This document shows positions 7,316-15,686 of a DNA stretch of 33,694 nucleotides, piece by piece. The stretch is from assembly GCA_018499965.2 (NCBI GenBank), contig JAHBAS020000029.1, forward strand, positions 1 through 33,694, read 5' to 3'. Position 1 is the first letter of the stretch; each line of letters opens with the position of its first letter. The notes under the pieces are model-generated. The model had not been told where the DNA came from. It worked only from the letters and a program-made list of their open reading frames with translations, and did not search any database. Position numbers and translations under genes: made by a program. This DNA is from Candidatus Uhrbacteria bacterium (GTDB lineage: Bacteria > Patescibacteriota > Patescibacteriia > 2-12-FULL-60-25).

Positions 7316-7857
7316 ACGAAGAACAGAAAGAAGAAGGTCAACAACCAACAGTCGACGGTCAGAGCGCGGGAGAGGGAAATGATATTTCAAAATTAACGGC
7401 AGAGCGAGATGAATACTTGGATGGATGGAAACGGGCGAAGGCGGATTATGACAATCTCGTGCGCGACACGGAACGGAAGCGATCGGAATTTGCGGATTGG
7501 GCCACGGAACGCGTGCTCACGCAGTTGATCCCGGCGCTTGACCAGTACGAAGTCGCCTTGAAGTTTACCCCGGCGCTTGATGCGATTCCTGTTGATCAGC
7601 GCAGACCATTTGAAAACTGGATCGTTGGTCTCGAAGCCGTGCGGTCGCTCTGGTGGGATGCGGCGAAAGATCTTGGTTTGGAGCGCGTACGGATCACCGG
7701 AGCCTTTGATCCAACTCTCCATGAAGCGGTCGGCGAAGAATCTAGCGATACGGTCCCTGCGGGTGAAATCATCCGAGCTACGATGAACGGATATCTCCTT
7801 AAAGGAAAACTTATTCGGCCAGCGAAGGTTGTAGTGAGCAAATCCGTAGATGCGTAA
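7312..7857 (+). CDS. grpE: Nucleotide exchange factor GrpE
   Basis: GrpE releases ADP from DnaK. The 181-aa protein has a charged disordered start, a long coiled-coil helix (about residues 22-60, with RDEYLDGWKRAKADYDNL), and the C-terminal beta domain with the family signature FDPTLHEAVGEESSDTVPAGE through GYLLKGKLIRPAKVVVSK. Its start overlaps the hrcA stop by ATGA, so the two are probably translationally coupled and under CIRCE control. The length is usual. Confidence 0.95.
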   Translation: MNEEQKEEGQQPTVDGQSAGEGNDISKLTAERDEYLDGWKRAKADYDNLVRDTERKRSEFADWATERVLTQLIPALDQYEVALKFTPALDAIPVDQRRPFENWIVGLEAVRSLWWDAAKDLGLERVRITGAFDPTLHEAVGEESSDTVPAGEIIRATMNGYLLKGKLIRPAKVVVSKSVDA

Positions 7858-7864
7858 ATCTTCC

Positions 7865-7892
7865 ATTCTTTATTCTAAATCTTAACCTTTAA
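7865..7892 (+). repeat. Heptamer-period spacer between grpE and hsp20
   Basis: The spacer can be read as four degenerate 7-mers: ATTCTTT, ATTCTAA, ATCTTAA, CCTTTAA. It is AT- and pyrimidine-rich and carries no Shine-Dalgarno motif for hsp20. The repeat call is weak on its own and rests on similar spacers elsewhere. Confidence 0.35.
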
Positions 7893-7897
7893 CCAAT

Positions 7898-8338
7898 ATG
7901 CGTCTTGTCCCATGGAAGCCTCTCTTAGATGGATTCGATGGCATGGAACTCTTCATGCAGCCATATCGATCCATGATGTCGATGACAGAAAACGGCATTG
8001 TGCCGCCTGTCGATATGTATGAACATGGAAACGTCCTCATCGTCGAAACCCCGCTTGCCGGAATCGATCCGGCGCAAGTGGAGGTCACGGTTGATGGAGA
8101 TGTGTTGACGATCAAAGGTTCGACGGAACGGAAAACGGAAATCGACGAAAAGAACTATTACCGTAAAGAAGTCCGCAGCGGTTCCGTCTTCCGTCAGATT
8201 CCTCTTCCGATTCGCGTGCTCGGTGAACAGGCGAGTGCCTCGTATGAACAAGGTGTCTTGAAAATTGAGATCCCGAAAGCTACGGCGGATCATGCGAAGA
8301 GCATCAAGATTCAAGTTAAAGGTGATGATCAAAAGTAA
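7898..8338 (+). CDS. Small heat-shock protein (Hsp20/alpha-crystallin family)
   Basis: This 146-aa protein is an ATP-independent holdase that binds unfolding proteins and hands them to the DnaK system. The alpha-crystallin domain spans about residues 38-130: [19 protein letters not shown] at its start, the DGDVLTIKG strand, [12 protein letters not shown], and the hallmark GVLKIEIPK near the end. The N-terminal arm is short and methionine-rich, and the C-terminal tail is charged without an obvious IxI motif. It lies between grpE and dnaK, an uncommon place, and most likely shares the CIRCE-controlled transcript. The ATG at 7898 has no Shine-Dalgarno upstream. Confidence 0.93.
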   Translation: MRLVPWKPLLDGFDGMELFMQPYRSMMSMTENGIVPPVDMYEHGNVLIVETPLAGIDPAQVEVTVDGDVLTIKGSTERKTEIDEKNYYRKEVRSGSVFRQIPLPIRVLGEQASASYEQGVLKIEIPKATADHAKSIKIQVKGDDQK

Positions 8339-8361
8339 GTTATTTTTTCTCTAAAACTCCT

Positions 8362-10269
8362 ATGCCTAAAATTCTCGGAATCGATCTTGGAACGACCAAC
8401 TCTTGTATGGCCATCGTTGAAGGTGGTCAGCCAAAGGTGCTTGAAAACGCCGAAGGAAATCGAACCACGCCTTCGATCGTTGCCTTTGCGAAGAGCGGGG
8501 AAAAACTCGTGGGTCAGCAGGCCAAGCGTCAGTCGGTGGTGAACCCAAAGAATACCTTCTATTCGATCAAGCGATTGATCGGACATCGTTGGAATGATAC
8601 GCAGGTGCAGGGGGATCTTTCGCATCTTCCGTACGCCTTGGTGCAAAAAGGCGATGGCGTGCGCGTGACGGATGAGAACGGCAAGGAATACGCTCCGGAA
8701 GAAATTTCCGCCATGGTCTTGCAAAAGTTGAAGCAAGACGCGGAGGCCCGCGTTGGTGAAAAGATCACGCAAGCCGTGATCACAGTACCAGCATACTTCG
8801 ATGACTCTCAGCGTCAGGCTACGAAGGTCGCTGGAGAAATCGCTGGTCTTGAAGTGCTTCGCATCATCAACGAACCGACGGCTGCGGCGCTCGCATACGG
8901 ATTCGATTCGAAGAAGGATCAGAAGATCGCGGTATACGATCTTGGAGGTGGAACATTCGATGTGTCTATCCTTGAGGTCGCATTCGATGCGGCGACGGAA
9001 CAGAATACGGTTGAAGTCCGGGCGACGAACGGAGATACGCACTTGGGTGGCGATGACTTCGACAAGGTGATCATTAATTGGATCATCGACGAGTTTAAGA
9101 AAACGGATGGTATTGATCTTTCGAAAGATCATCTCGCTTTGCAGCGTATTAAAGAAGCGGCAGAGAAGGCGAAGATCGAACTTTCTTCCGCCATGGAAAC
9201 GGAAATCAACCAGCCGTTCATGACGAGCGATGCGAACGGTCCTCGTCACCTCTTGCAGAAGCTCACGCGAGCTAAGCTCGAAGAATTGGTCGGCGGATTG
9301 ATTGAGAAGACGCTTGAACCGTGTCGCAAGGCATTGGTAGACGCCGGAATGACGGTTGGGGATATCAACGAAGTCATTCTCGTTGGTGGAATGACGCGCA
9401 TGCCTTCGGTGCAGCAGGCCGTGGAAAAGTTTTTCGGTAAGAAGCCGAATGTCAGCGTGAACCCGGATGAAGTGGTTGCCGTCGGCGCCGCTATCCAGGC
9501 CGGAAACCTCCAAGGTGATATCAAGGGTGATCTTCTTTTGCTCGACGTAACCCCGCTTTCGCTTGGTCTTGAGACCCTCGGTGGCGTGTCTACGAAATTA
9601 ATCGAGCGCAATACGACCATCCCGACATCGAAGAGCCAGGTCTTTTCAACAGCAGCGGACAATCAGCCGAGCGTGGAAATCCACGTGCTCCAAGGTGAGC
9701 GCGAAATGGCTGCGGACAACCGTTCGCTCGGACGCTTCATGTTGAACGGCCTTCCGCCAGCGCCTCGCGGCGTTCCACAGGTTGAAGTGACGTTTGATCT
9801 TGATGCGAACGGGATCTTAAGCGTAAAGGCAAAAGATCGCGCTACGGGTAAAGAGCAGAGCATTACGATCACTGCTTCTACGAACTTGAGCAAGGATGAA
9901 ATCGAACGCATGAAGAAGGATGCCGAAGCGAATGCCGAAGCGGATGCGAAGCGCAAAGAAGGCGTCGAAGTCCGGAACATGGGTGAAACTATGGTCTACA
10001 CCACGGAAAAGATGCTGAAGGACGCCGGAGACAAGGTTTCCGCGGAAGACAAGAAAGACGTGGAAGAAAAATTGACGGCTTTGAAGGAGGCCTTGAAAAC
10101 GGATAATTTGGAAACGATCAAGAGCACGGCGGATGTGTTGGCAACGGCTGCGCAGAAAGTCGGAGCCGCTATGTATCAGCAAGAACAGCAGCAGACGCCG
10201 CCGGAAGGTGGTGCAACGGAAGCTCAGGAACCCCCGGCACCGGAGAATCCGGAAGGCTCGACAAAATAG
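8362..10269 (+). CDS. dnaK: Chaperone DnaK (Hsp70)
   Basis: The 635-aa protein is a full-length Hsp70. The nucleotide-binding domain begins [14 protein letters not shown] and contains [12 protein letters not shown], the [10 protein letters not shown] phosphate loop (from D193) and [11 protein letters not shown]. The linker [20 protein letters not shown] leads into the substrate-binding domain with [14 protein letters not shown] and the [15 protein letters not shown] segment. The helical lid follows, then a Q/P/E-rich tail ending PENPEGSTK; the EEVD-like end of other Hsp70s is absent. GrpE upstream and DnaJ downstream supply its partners. The 23-nt gap after hsp20 is T-rich without a Shine-Dalgarno. 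It is probably part of the CIRCE operon. Confidence 0.98.
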   Translation: MPKILGIDLGTTNSCMAIVEGGQPKVLENAEGNRTTPSIVAFAKSGEKLVGQQAKRQSVVNPKNTFYSIKRLIGHRWNDTQVQGDLSHLPYALVQKGDGVRVTDENGKEYAPEEISAMVLQKLKQDAEARVGEKITQAVITVPAYFDDSQRQATKVAGEIAGLEVLRIINEPTAAALAYGFDSKKDQKIAVYDLGGGTFDVSILEVAFDAATEQNTVEVRATNGDTHLGGDDFDKVIINWIIDEFKKTDGIDLSKDHLALQRIKEAAEKAKIELSSAMETEINQPFMTSDANGPRHLLQKLTRAKLEELVGGLIEKTLEPCRKALVDAGMTVGDINEVILVGGMTRMPSVQQAVEKFFGKKPNVSVNPDEVVAVGAAIQAGNLQGDIKGDLLLLDVTPLSLGLETLGGVSTKLIERNTTIPTSKSQVFSTAADNQPSVEIHVLQGEREMAADNRSLGRFMLNGLPPAPRGVPQVEVTFDLDANGILSVKAKDRATGKEQSITITASTNLSKDEIERMKKDAEANAEADAKRKEGVEVRNMGETMVYTTEKMLKDAGDKVSAEDKKDVEEKLTALKEALKTDNLETIKSTADVLATAAQKVGAAMYQQEQQQTPPEGGATEAQEPPAPENPEGSTK

Positions 10270-10281
10270 TTTATCCATGCC

Positions 10282-10321
10282 ATCCGTGGAGCGCTTAGGT
10301 GTATACTTGCGCTCCACGGAT
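10282..10321. repeat. Perfect 13-bp inverted repeat between dnaK and the HD gene
   Basis: ATCCGTGGAGCGC (10282-10294) and GCGCTCCACGGAT (10309-10321) are exact reverse complements around a 14-nt loop. No T tract follows, so it is not a standard terminator. The loop contains TATACT (10302-10307), a good -10 box, without a clear -35. It may be a processing or attenuation hairpin at the end of dnaK, or an operator around a promoter for the next gene. Confidence 0.7.
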
Positions 10322-10334
10322 CGTCCATATCTCT

Positions 10335-11120
10335 ATGCCCGTACGTAAAACAACACCCGCCAAAAAGCGCCAGTCTACGACAAAAGCTCCGGTCCAAAGC
10401 TCGCGGTCTTCGCGCGCTCCAAAGGCGGTCAAGGCTTCGGTCGTAAAGAAGCCGGCGGTCAAGAAGGCTTCCAAGCCTCGGGCATCAGCGCTTCCGAGCG
10501 AAGCGTTTTATCCCTATGGGATTGAGCGTCATGGAGATCTTGTATGGCACATGGCTCGTTTCCGCAAGAACGTTACGAAGTTGGGTGAAGAAGGGTCTGT
10601 TCTTGCGTTGAAGGCTCTTACGTTTGCGGAAGAAAAACATAAAGACCAGGTTCGTGCAGATGGTTCGCTATTCATCATTCATCCGGTTCGTATCGCGAAT
10701 ATTCTTTTAAGCGAATGGGGTGAGCGCGATGCATCGATCGTTTCTGCGGCTATTCTTCACGACGTGATCGAAGATACGCATGCGACCACGCGGGAAGTGA
10801 AGGATGCATTCGGCGACGTGGTCACGAAGCTCGTTGACGGCATGACGATGTGGAAGGGAAGCGAGACGCATGAGGTCTATCTCCAACGCATCACGCGCGG
10901 TACGGATGCCTTGCGTCGCATCAAATGCGCAGATGCATTGGACAATCTTCGTTCATGGCACGAGTGTCCTCCGAGTATCGCGGATCGTTTTCCACGCTGG
11001 TGGCGCCAAACGAAAGATTATCTTATCCCGATCGCAGAACGATCATGTCGTCCGGCTGCCGTGATGTTCAAGCAAATGATTGAAGATCCATGGTACTTGG
11101 GACGTGCAGGCATGAATTAA
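10335..11120 (+). CDS. HD-domain protein, ppGpp-hydrolase type (RelA/SpoT hydrolase domain only)
   Basis: The 261-aa protein has two parts. Residues 1-50 are a basic Lys/Ala/Pro/Ser tail like histone H1 tails. Residues about 85-235 form an HD domain matching the hydrolase half of Rel/SpoT: R107, H116 (IIHPVRIA), H142-D143 and E146-D147 (LHDVIEDT), D200 and N204 (CADALDNL). The 9-residue spacing from R107 to H116 and the 4-residue spacing from D200 to N204 equal those in Rel enzymes. A Mn-dependent (p)ppGpp 3'-pyrophosphohydrolase is the likely activity (inference). No synthetase, TGS or ACT domain follows, so it is a small alarmone hydrolase. I chose the ATG at 10335 because a GTG at 10299 lies in the inverted repeat. 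It sits between dnaK and dnaJ. Confidence 0.82.
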   Translation: MPVRKTTPAKKRQSTTKAPVQSSRSSRAPKAVKASVVKKPAVKKASKPRASALPSEAFYPYGIERHGDLVWHMARFRKNVTKLGEEGSVLALKALTFAEEKHKDQVRADGSLFIIHPVRIANILLSEWGERDASIVSAAILHDVIEDTHATTREVKDAFGDVVTKLVDGMTMWKGSETHEVYLQRITRGTDALRRIKCADALDNLRSWHECPPSIADRFPRWWRQTKDYLIPIAERSCRPAAVMFKQMIEDPWYLGRAGMN

Positions 11121-11143
11121 TGTTTGCATAAACGGTGTAGCCT

Positions 11144-12052
11144 ATGAAGCGTTTTTCTGTTTCTTCCGATGTCGTGACGATGATCGTACTCATCGTTGCG
11201 GTGATTGTTGGAATCGGGTACTGGTTTGTAGCGTTGCGCGGCAATGAATCGTCAATGAACGGACCGGAAACGAAGATCGAAGAAGATACGAAGACGTATA
11301 GCAAGGTGTTGGACTTTCCAAATCCGGAAAAAGGGGATCGGGCTGAAATTGAGCAAAAGCTTCTCGCGGCATTCATCGGTGGAACGTTGATGGAGGGCGG
11401 ACGTTTCCCTGTTCCGCAAAATTCAGGTCAGGAGCTTGTGTTCGCATCACCTTCGTTGAGTGGAAAAGCGGAAAAGATCGATTGTGGCGTTCAGAGCCAT
11501 GCGTTATGCGCCCTATATCTTGTCGAAAAGACGCGTCCGCCTCGTTTGCTCCTCTGGGGTTCTCGAATGACGGGATTCACTGGCATTGAGCGGTTTGTCG
11601 ATGAGCGGCATGCAATGATCTCTACAACGTGGACGCTATACAACTTCACGTCAATCGAACGTCATGTACTTGATCTTTCCACGGGCGATCTCCAACCGAA
11701 ACTTCTCATTGAAATCGATAAAGGCGATACGTTCGTTGAGATGCGCGCAAGCGGATTCGGTGGCGTGGTTACGCTTTTATTGAGGGGTGAACGTGGAGGC
11801 ATGGGATTAATTCCTCAAGAAATCGCGGTACGTAATCAAGGCGGACAGACTACGGATGTCGTGACAACAGAAAGGGTGAAAGCGTATGCCGATATGGTTA
11901 CAAAGAGCCAGAGCCGCATCGAAGCGCTCGCGGTTGAGGCGATTGATATCGATACGGACAAGCTTCTCATCCCATTATCGCTGTACGGTGAATCAATGAC
12001 GCTTGATCTTCAAAAAGGATCGCTTACGTCGACATCAGCATTCTCTCGTTAA
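11144..12052 (+). CDS. Membrane-anchored protein, unknown function
   Basis: I do not recognise this 302-aa protein. Residues 9-31 form a single hydrophobic helix after a short basic start, followed by a charged linker, so most of the protein would lie outside the membrane. The exported part alternates short beta-prone stretches, for example HALCALYLVEK, LLLWGSRMTGF and HVLDLSTGDLQPKLLIEI, suggesting a beta-rich, possibly propeller-like fold, with two cysteines close together that may pair. It is 23 nt after the HD gene and 12 nt before dnaJ, so it is probably co-transcribed. The link to the chaperones may be only positional. Confidence 0.75.
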   Translation: MKRFSVSSDVVTMIVLIVAVIVGIGYWFVALRGNESSMNGPETKIEEDTKTYSKVLDFPNPEKGDRAEIEQKLLAAFIGGTLMEGGRFPVPQNSGQELVFASPSLSGKAEKIDCGVQSHALCALYLVEKTRPPRLLLWGSRMTGFTGIERFVDERHAMISTTWTLYNFTSIERHVLDLSTGDLQPKLLIEIDKGDTFVEMRASGFGGVVTLLLRGERGGMGLIPQEIAVRNQGGQTTDVVTTERVKAYADMVTKSQSRIEALAVEAIDIDTDKLLIPLSLYGESMTLDLQKGSLTSTSAFSR

Positions 12053-12064
12053 TTTTTTTCTATC

Positions 12065-13150
12065 ATGGCTCGAGACTACTACGATATTCTTGGTGTCCCA
12101 AAGGGGGCGAATCAAGACGAGATCAAAAAAGCCTTTCGCAAAAAGGCGCACGAACTCCATCCAGATAAGGGCGGAGACGCTGCGGCGTTTAAAGAAGTGA
12201 ATGAGGCGTATCAAGTTCTCGGTGATGCGAAAAAGCGATCGACATACGATCAATTCGGACACGCAGCGTTCCAGGGTGGGGCTGGATCTGGTGGCCCAGG
12301 AGGTTTTGGCGGGTTTGACATGAATGGGATGAATATTAATTTTGATGATTTGGGTGATCTTGGTGATGTGTTGGGAAATATGTTCGGATTCGGCGGGGGA
12401 CGATCTTCCGGATCTCGATCATCACGAGGCGCGGATAAGGAAATCGCGGTGACGCTTTCGTTTTTGGAATCGTTTACGGGTGTAACAAAGCAGGTTTCGC
12501 TGCGAATGCATGTGGCATGCGCTGCGTGTAGTGGAAGTGGAGCCGAGCCAGGATCGAAGATTGCCACCTGTTCTACCTGTCATGGGCAAGGTCGCGTGAT
12601 GCGCGTTCAACAAACGCCATTCGGAGCGTTTCAAACGGCCGCGACCTGCTCCGCTTGTCATGGACAGGGGAAGATGCCGGAAAAAGCGTGCAAGGCCTGT
12701 GGCGGCGAAGGGAAGAAGGTCGAAGAAAAGACGATTTCTTTTTCGATTCCCGCAGGTATTTCCGATGGCGAGACATTGAAGATCTCCGGCTCCGGTGAAG
12801 CGGGATCGCATGGTACGCCTGCTGGAGATTTGTATGTGCATATTCGCGTGTCGAAAGATTCTCGCTTTGTTCGAGAAGGAAATGATGTGATGAGCGAGGT
12901 CTTTATCCCGTATTCAACCTGCGCGCTCGGTGGAAGTGCAACGATTGATGTGGTCGGAGGTTCTGCAGACCTCGTCATCCCGAGCGGAACCCAGAGCGGG
13001 ACGGTTCTCAAGATGAAAGGAAAAGGATTCCCGTTCCTCCATGGTCATGGCCGAGGAGATCATCACGTCACGGTCTATCCGGATGTTCCGGTTCGACCAT
13101 CCAAAGATCAGAAGAAGGCATTGGAGGAATTGAAAGGATTGGGATTATAG
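12065..13150 (+). CDS. dnaJ: Chaperone DnaJ (Hsp40, type I)
   Basis: DnaJ delivers clients to DnaK and stimulates its ATPase. The 361-aa protein shows the full type I layout: J domain (residues 3-68) with HPD at 32-34, a Gly/Phe-rich linker with [12 protein letters not shown] and a serine/glycine run, a zinc-binding region (residues 152-216) with four CxxCxGxG repeats ([32 protein letters not shown]), then two beta-barrel client-binding domains. The length is slightly below the usual 370-380. It closes the heat-shock block, 12 nt after an unknown membrane protein, with no Shine-Dalgarno visible. Confidence 0.97.
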   Translation: MARDYYDILGVPKGANQDEIKKAFRKKAHELHPDKGGDAAAFKEVNEAYQVLGDAKKRSTYDQFGHAAFQGGAGSGGPGGFGGFDMNGMNINFDDLGDLGDVLGNMFGFGGGRSSGSRSSRGADKEIAVTLSFLESFTGVTKQVSLRMHVACAACSGSGAEPGSKIATCSTCHGQGRVMRVQQTPFGAFQTAATCSACHGQGKMPEKACKACGGEGKKVEEKTISFSIPAGISDGETLKISGSGEAGSHGTPAGDLYVHIRVSKDSRFVREGNDVMSEVFIPYSTCALGGSATIDVVGGSADLVIPSGTQSGTVLKMKGKGFPFLHGHGRGDHHVTVYPDVPVRPSKDQKKALEELKGLGL

Positions 13151-13159
13151 GCGAACTCA

Positions 13160-13178
13160 GGGCGGGAAAACCCCGCCC
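13160..13178. repeat. GC-rich hairpin after dnaJ (REP-like palindrome)
   Basis: GGGCGGG pairs with CCCGCCC around AAAAC. There is no T run afterwards, so it is at best a weak terminator. The minus-strand reading TAGGGGCGGGG resembles the palindrome before murD at 5053-5073. Confidence 0.6.
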
Positions 13179-13202
13179 CTACTGATACCAATACTGATTT
13201 CC

Positions 13203-13211
13203 TGCTATACT
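13203..13211 (+). promoter_or_regulatory. Extended -10 promoter element, TGCTATACT
   Basis: TGC-TATACT ends 9 nt before the ATG at 13221. The predicted start of transcription is two or three bases before the start codon, so the mRNA would be essentially leaderless. No good -35 is visible. The same nine bases at the same distance precede the gene at 13861. Confidence 0.65.
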
Positions 13212-13220
13212 ATTCCCCGT

Positions 13221-13745
13221 ATGAACTTCCTTAATCAGATCAATTGGTCTGTTCCAACGTGGGATCTTTTTATCGCGATTCTCTTTGCTGTTGGCGCGCT
13301 TCTCTACGGACTTTCAATGGGGCGTGATCGCGTGATCGTGATTTTGATTTCGGTTTACATGGCACTTGCCGTTGTAGGGAATGCGCCGATCTTGCGAGAT
13401 ATCAATGCTTTTCAGATTAGTTTGAATGGGAATTATGCAATCAAGATTGGATTTTTCCTCGGAGCATTTTTAGTTCTCTTCTTTTTAATCTCACGTTCTG
13501 CGCTTATCCGAACGATTGGCTCCAACTCCGCTCCAGGATCTTGGTGGCAAACGTTGGCATTCAGCATCTTACAAGTTGGTTTGTTCATTTCTATCGGCTT
13601 GTCCTTTTTGCCAACGGATCTTTCTTCGCATCTTACGCCGATTACGCGTGAAATTTTCCTTTCCTATTGGGGGCGTTCAGCTTGGCTGATTCTCCCGATC
13701 GTATTCATGGCAATTGCTCCAAAGCAAGCGTCGAGCATTGGGTAA
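13221..13745 (+). CDS. Multi-pass membrane protein, unknown function
   Basis: This 174-aa protein has about five hydrophobic segments (near residues 15-33, 38-57, 74-92, 108-128 and 150-167) joined by short loops, and no recognisable catalytic motif. Small polar loops with arginine (GRDRV, SRSALIRT) fit an inner-membrane protein. I cannot assign it to a family. It has its own promoter element right before the start codon and no Shine-Dalgarno. No clear terminator separates it from the next gene, so read-through is possible. Confidence 0.8.
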   Translation: MNFLNQINWSVPTWDLFIAILFAVGALLYGLSMGRDRVIVILISVYMALAVVGNAPILRDINAFQISLNGNYAIKIGFFLGAFLVLFFLISRSALIRTIGSNSAPGSWWQTLAFSILQVGLFISIGLSFLPTDLSSHLTPITREIFLSYWGRSAWLILPIVFMAIAPKQASSIG

Positions 13746-13842
13746 ATAGGGTACAGGGTCTATCTCGGTCGGTTCGTGATGTTTTATTCACGGCTCCCCG
13801 TTGATATCTACAGAGCGGATTGTATATTCTATTTTCTGCATA

Positions 13843-13851
13843 TGCTATACT
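13843..13851 (+). promoter_or_regulatory. Extended -10 promoter element, TGCTATACT
   Basis: Identical in sequence and distance (9 nt to the ATG at 13861) to the element at 13203-13211. No clear -35 lies at 16-18 nt. It supports the ATG at 13861 over an in-frame upstream start at 13801, which lies before the promoter. Confidence 0.65.
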
Positions 13852-13860
13852 CTTCGTCAT

Positions 13861-14580
13861 ATGCTTATGTCTCAAACGCAATCAAACTCATCGAGGAAAA
13901 TTCTCGTCATCCTCGCGCTGAGTCTTTTTATCATTGCGCTCATCCTCGTGATCGTTTCGAGCATGACGCCGGGATCAAAGCGCTCGCTTGTGAGCGGTAG
14001 TTCGTCTTTTGCCGATGGCTATAAGGCGGCACGCGATCAAGCTGCGAGTTTCGGTTTTCCAGGGGTCTCAGATCCTGTCACCGTATTGACCGGACCTGTC
14101 CTCGAGGTAAAGAACGGCGCTGTCGTCATCGATACGAAGATCTTTGTTCATGAAAAAGTTGATGGAATCGGCACCAAACGCGTCATCGCACTCGCAAAGG
14201 GAGGAAAGGTTTCCCTTCGCGCCCCGATGGATCAAGAGAAGTTCGCCAAGGCCATGAAGGAGTTCGAGGCAAAAATCAAGAATGCCGATCCAGGGACGAT
14301 CACGCCTCCAGCGATGTATGAGGATACGGAAATAAAGATTTCGGATATCGCGGTTGGAGACACGGTGATGATCGAAGGTGACGGATCTGATCTCCGTTTA
14401 AAGGCATCCGTTGAGGCAAAGACGATCGTGGTTTATAAGAAGCCGATCATTTCGGACATGAAAACAGGGGAAGCGCCACCGATGCCTGTTGTAGATTCGA
14501 CGAAATCACCAACGGAAACGAAGCCATCGGCTACATCTGGCTCTAATACGGCTACGCCACCGCCAACTGAGGCAAACTAG
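13861..14580 (+). CDS. Membrane-anchored beta-rich protein, unknown function
   Basis: The protein is 239 aa from the ATG at 13861 (a second ATG follows at 13867). After a short polar start, residues 13-34 form a strongly hydrophobic helix. The exported part begins with a SSFADGYKAARDQAASFGF segment, then a domain with VLTGPVLEVKNGAVVIDTK and EIKISDIAVGDTVMIEGDG. That pattern resembles small OB-like DUF5666-type domains, in which a metal- or ligand-binding role is not established. The last 40 residues are Pro/Thr/Ser-rich and probably disordered. A strong terminator follows, so the gene appears monocistronic or the end of a two-gene unit. Confidence 0.78.
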   Translation: MLMSQTQSNSSRKILVILALSLFIIALILVIVSSMTPGSKRSLVSGSSSFADGYKAARDQAASFGFPGVSDPVTVLTGPVLEVKNGAVVIDTKIFVHEKVDGIGTKRVIALAKGGKVSLRAPMDQEKFAKAMKEFEAKIKNADPGTITPPAMYEDTEIKISDIAVGDTVMIEGDGSDLRLKASVEAKTIVVYKKPIISDMKTGEAPPMPVVDSTKSPTETKPSATSGSNTATPPPTEAN

Positions 14581-14598
14581 GATTTTACTGTCATTGAA

Positions 14599-14629
14599 AA
14601 AAATCACCGCAGGACATGCGGTGATTTTT
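14599..14629. terminator. Intrinsic terminator
   Basis: AAAAATCACCGCA pairs with TGCGGTGATTTTT (13 bp, loop GGACA). T runs on both strands make it usable in either direction. It separates the preceding gene from the lipoprotein island. Confidence 0.92.
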
Positions 14630-14660
14630 AATAGATCGCCATTTTAAACGTATAGATGGT

Positions 14661-14689
14661 TTGACATTTTGTTGAATTTATGGCAAACT
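14661..14689 (+). promoter_or_regulatory. Promoter of the first knottin lipoprotein gene
   Basis: TTGACA (14661-14666) lies 17 nt before CAAACT (14684-14689). The sequence TTGACATTTT is shared with the promoter of the third lipoprotein at 16645. A near-perfect inverted repeat, CTCTCGAT/ATCGCGAG (14688-14695 and 14708-14715, one mismatch), overlaps the predicted transcription start and could be an operator or 5' hairpin. Two small hairpins (GAGTA/TACTC, CTCAT/ATGAG) lie just before the start codon. The leader is about 100 nt. Confidence 0.65.
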
Positions 14690-14800
14690 CTCGATCTGTT
14701 TATTGAAATCGCGAGCAATACGGCTTTGTCGATGGAGATAAATTGGTTACGCACATTACAACTCGACGAGTAGATATACTCATTGAAATGAGGCATGTCC

Positions 14801-15592
14801 ATGAATAACGTTCTACGGTTTTCGTGTTTTTCTCTCGTGACGTTCGTCATCGCCATCGGCTGTTCTGGCAGCGATGTTTCGCATGGGAATGATTCAGGCG
14901 GAGATGGTGGCCAGGATTCGCCCTCAGGCACCGGTGGAAAGAGTTCCGCTGGCGGCAAGAGTGCTATTGGCGGATCGAGTTCAACGAATTCGTCCGGTAC
15001 CGGAGGAACGATGACGAATGCTGGAAATACTTCGACTGTTGGTGGCACGCTCGGGATCGGCGGAAGCAGCGGCGGATCCGGAGCAGTAACTGGCGGATCG
15101 AGTAGTCTTGGTGGCTCTTCTTTTGCGAGTGGAGGCACGGGTACCGGAGGACTTCCTTTGCTTCCAATCACCGGCGGATCGAGTTCGATTGCCGGATCTC
15201 CCTCTACGGGTGGAACGACGACTAACCCAGGCGGTATTTGTGCCTATCGTGGTCAGTTTTGTAATGAAACTGGAAATTGTTGCAGTGGCAACTCTTGCGT
15301 CAACCACATATGCGAATCCAATAGCGGTACTGGTGGTACGGGTACGGCGGGTACAAGTAGCGGCGGAATGAGCACGACGGCTGGTACGACAAGTGCAGCC
15401 GGTGGTACGGGATTCGCCGGCTCATCAACGAGCGGCGGAACGACTTCAGCTGGCGGCACGAATGCCTCCGGTGGGACTGTGTCAACTGGCGGCACCACGG
15501 GACTTCCTGCATGTATGCCGAATGGCTATAAGCAATGCAGTCTATACGCGTGTTGCAGCGGGCGTTGCGTGAATGATACTTGTGCCCCATAA
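14801..15592 (+). CDS. Secreted lipoprotein with Gly/Thr/Ser stalk and two knottin-like modules
   Basis: The protein is 263 aa from the ATG at 14801, which is 7 nt after a GAGG; an ATG at 14795 is too close to it. Residues 1-20 are a hydrophobic signal ending AIG before Cys21, a plausible lipobox. Residues 22-145 are a low-complexity Gly/Ser/Thr stalk with GG roughly every 4-9 residues. Then come two six-cysteine modules: C147, C154, C160-C161, C166, C171, and at the very C terminus C238, C246, C251-C252, C256, C261, with a second stalk between them. The C-C-CC-C-C order and spacing equal the inhibitor-cystine-knot pattern (disulfides inferred). The style resembles Gly-rich secreted proteins of myxobacteria. 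Function unknown; surface adhesion or a small-protein effector are possible. It has its own promoter and terminator. Confidence 0.85.
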   Translation: MNNVLRFSCFSLVTFVIAIGCSGSDVSHGNDSGGDGGQDSPSGTGGKSSAGGKSAIGGSSSTNSSGTGGTMTNAGNTSTVGGTLGIGGSSGGSGAVTGGSSSLGGSSFASGGTGTGGLPLLPITGGSSSIAGSPSTGGTTTNPGGICAYRGQFCNETGNCCSGNSCVNHICESNSGTGGTGTAGTSSGGMSTTAGTTSAAGGTGFAGSSTSGGTTSAGGTNASGGTVSTGGTTGLPACMPNGYKQCSLYACCSGRCVNDTCAP

Positions 15593-15631
15593 ACTCTTGT
15601 GAGCGTGATCTATTCGTCGATTCTCGACGCG

Positions 15632-15675
15632 AAAGACTGGGAAGTCGGTACTCCGATGCCTAGTCTTTTTGTTTT
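15632..15675 (+). terminator. Intrinsic terminator of the first lipoprotein gene
   Basis: AAAGACT (15632-15638) pairs with AGTCTTT (15662-15668); an inner stem GTCGG/CCGAT strengthens it, and TTTTTGTTTT follows. A small extra hairpin, CGTCGA-TTC-TCGACG, precedes it at 15615-15629. Confidence 0.85.
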
Positions 15676-15686
15676 GTGTAAAGAAG

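Noticed and set aside
8329-9513. 394-codon open frame on the minus strand
   Set aside because: It is antisense to dnaK, whose coding is certain. It is Arg/His/Phe-rich with no domain, typical of the complement of a well-biased gene.
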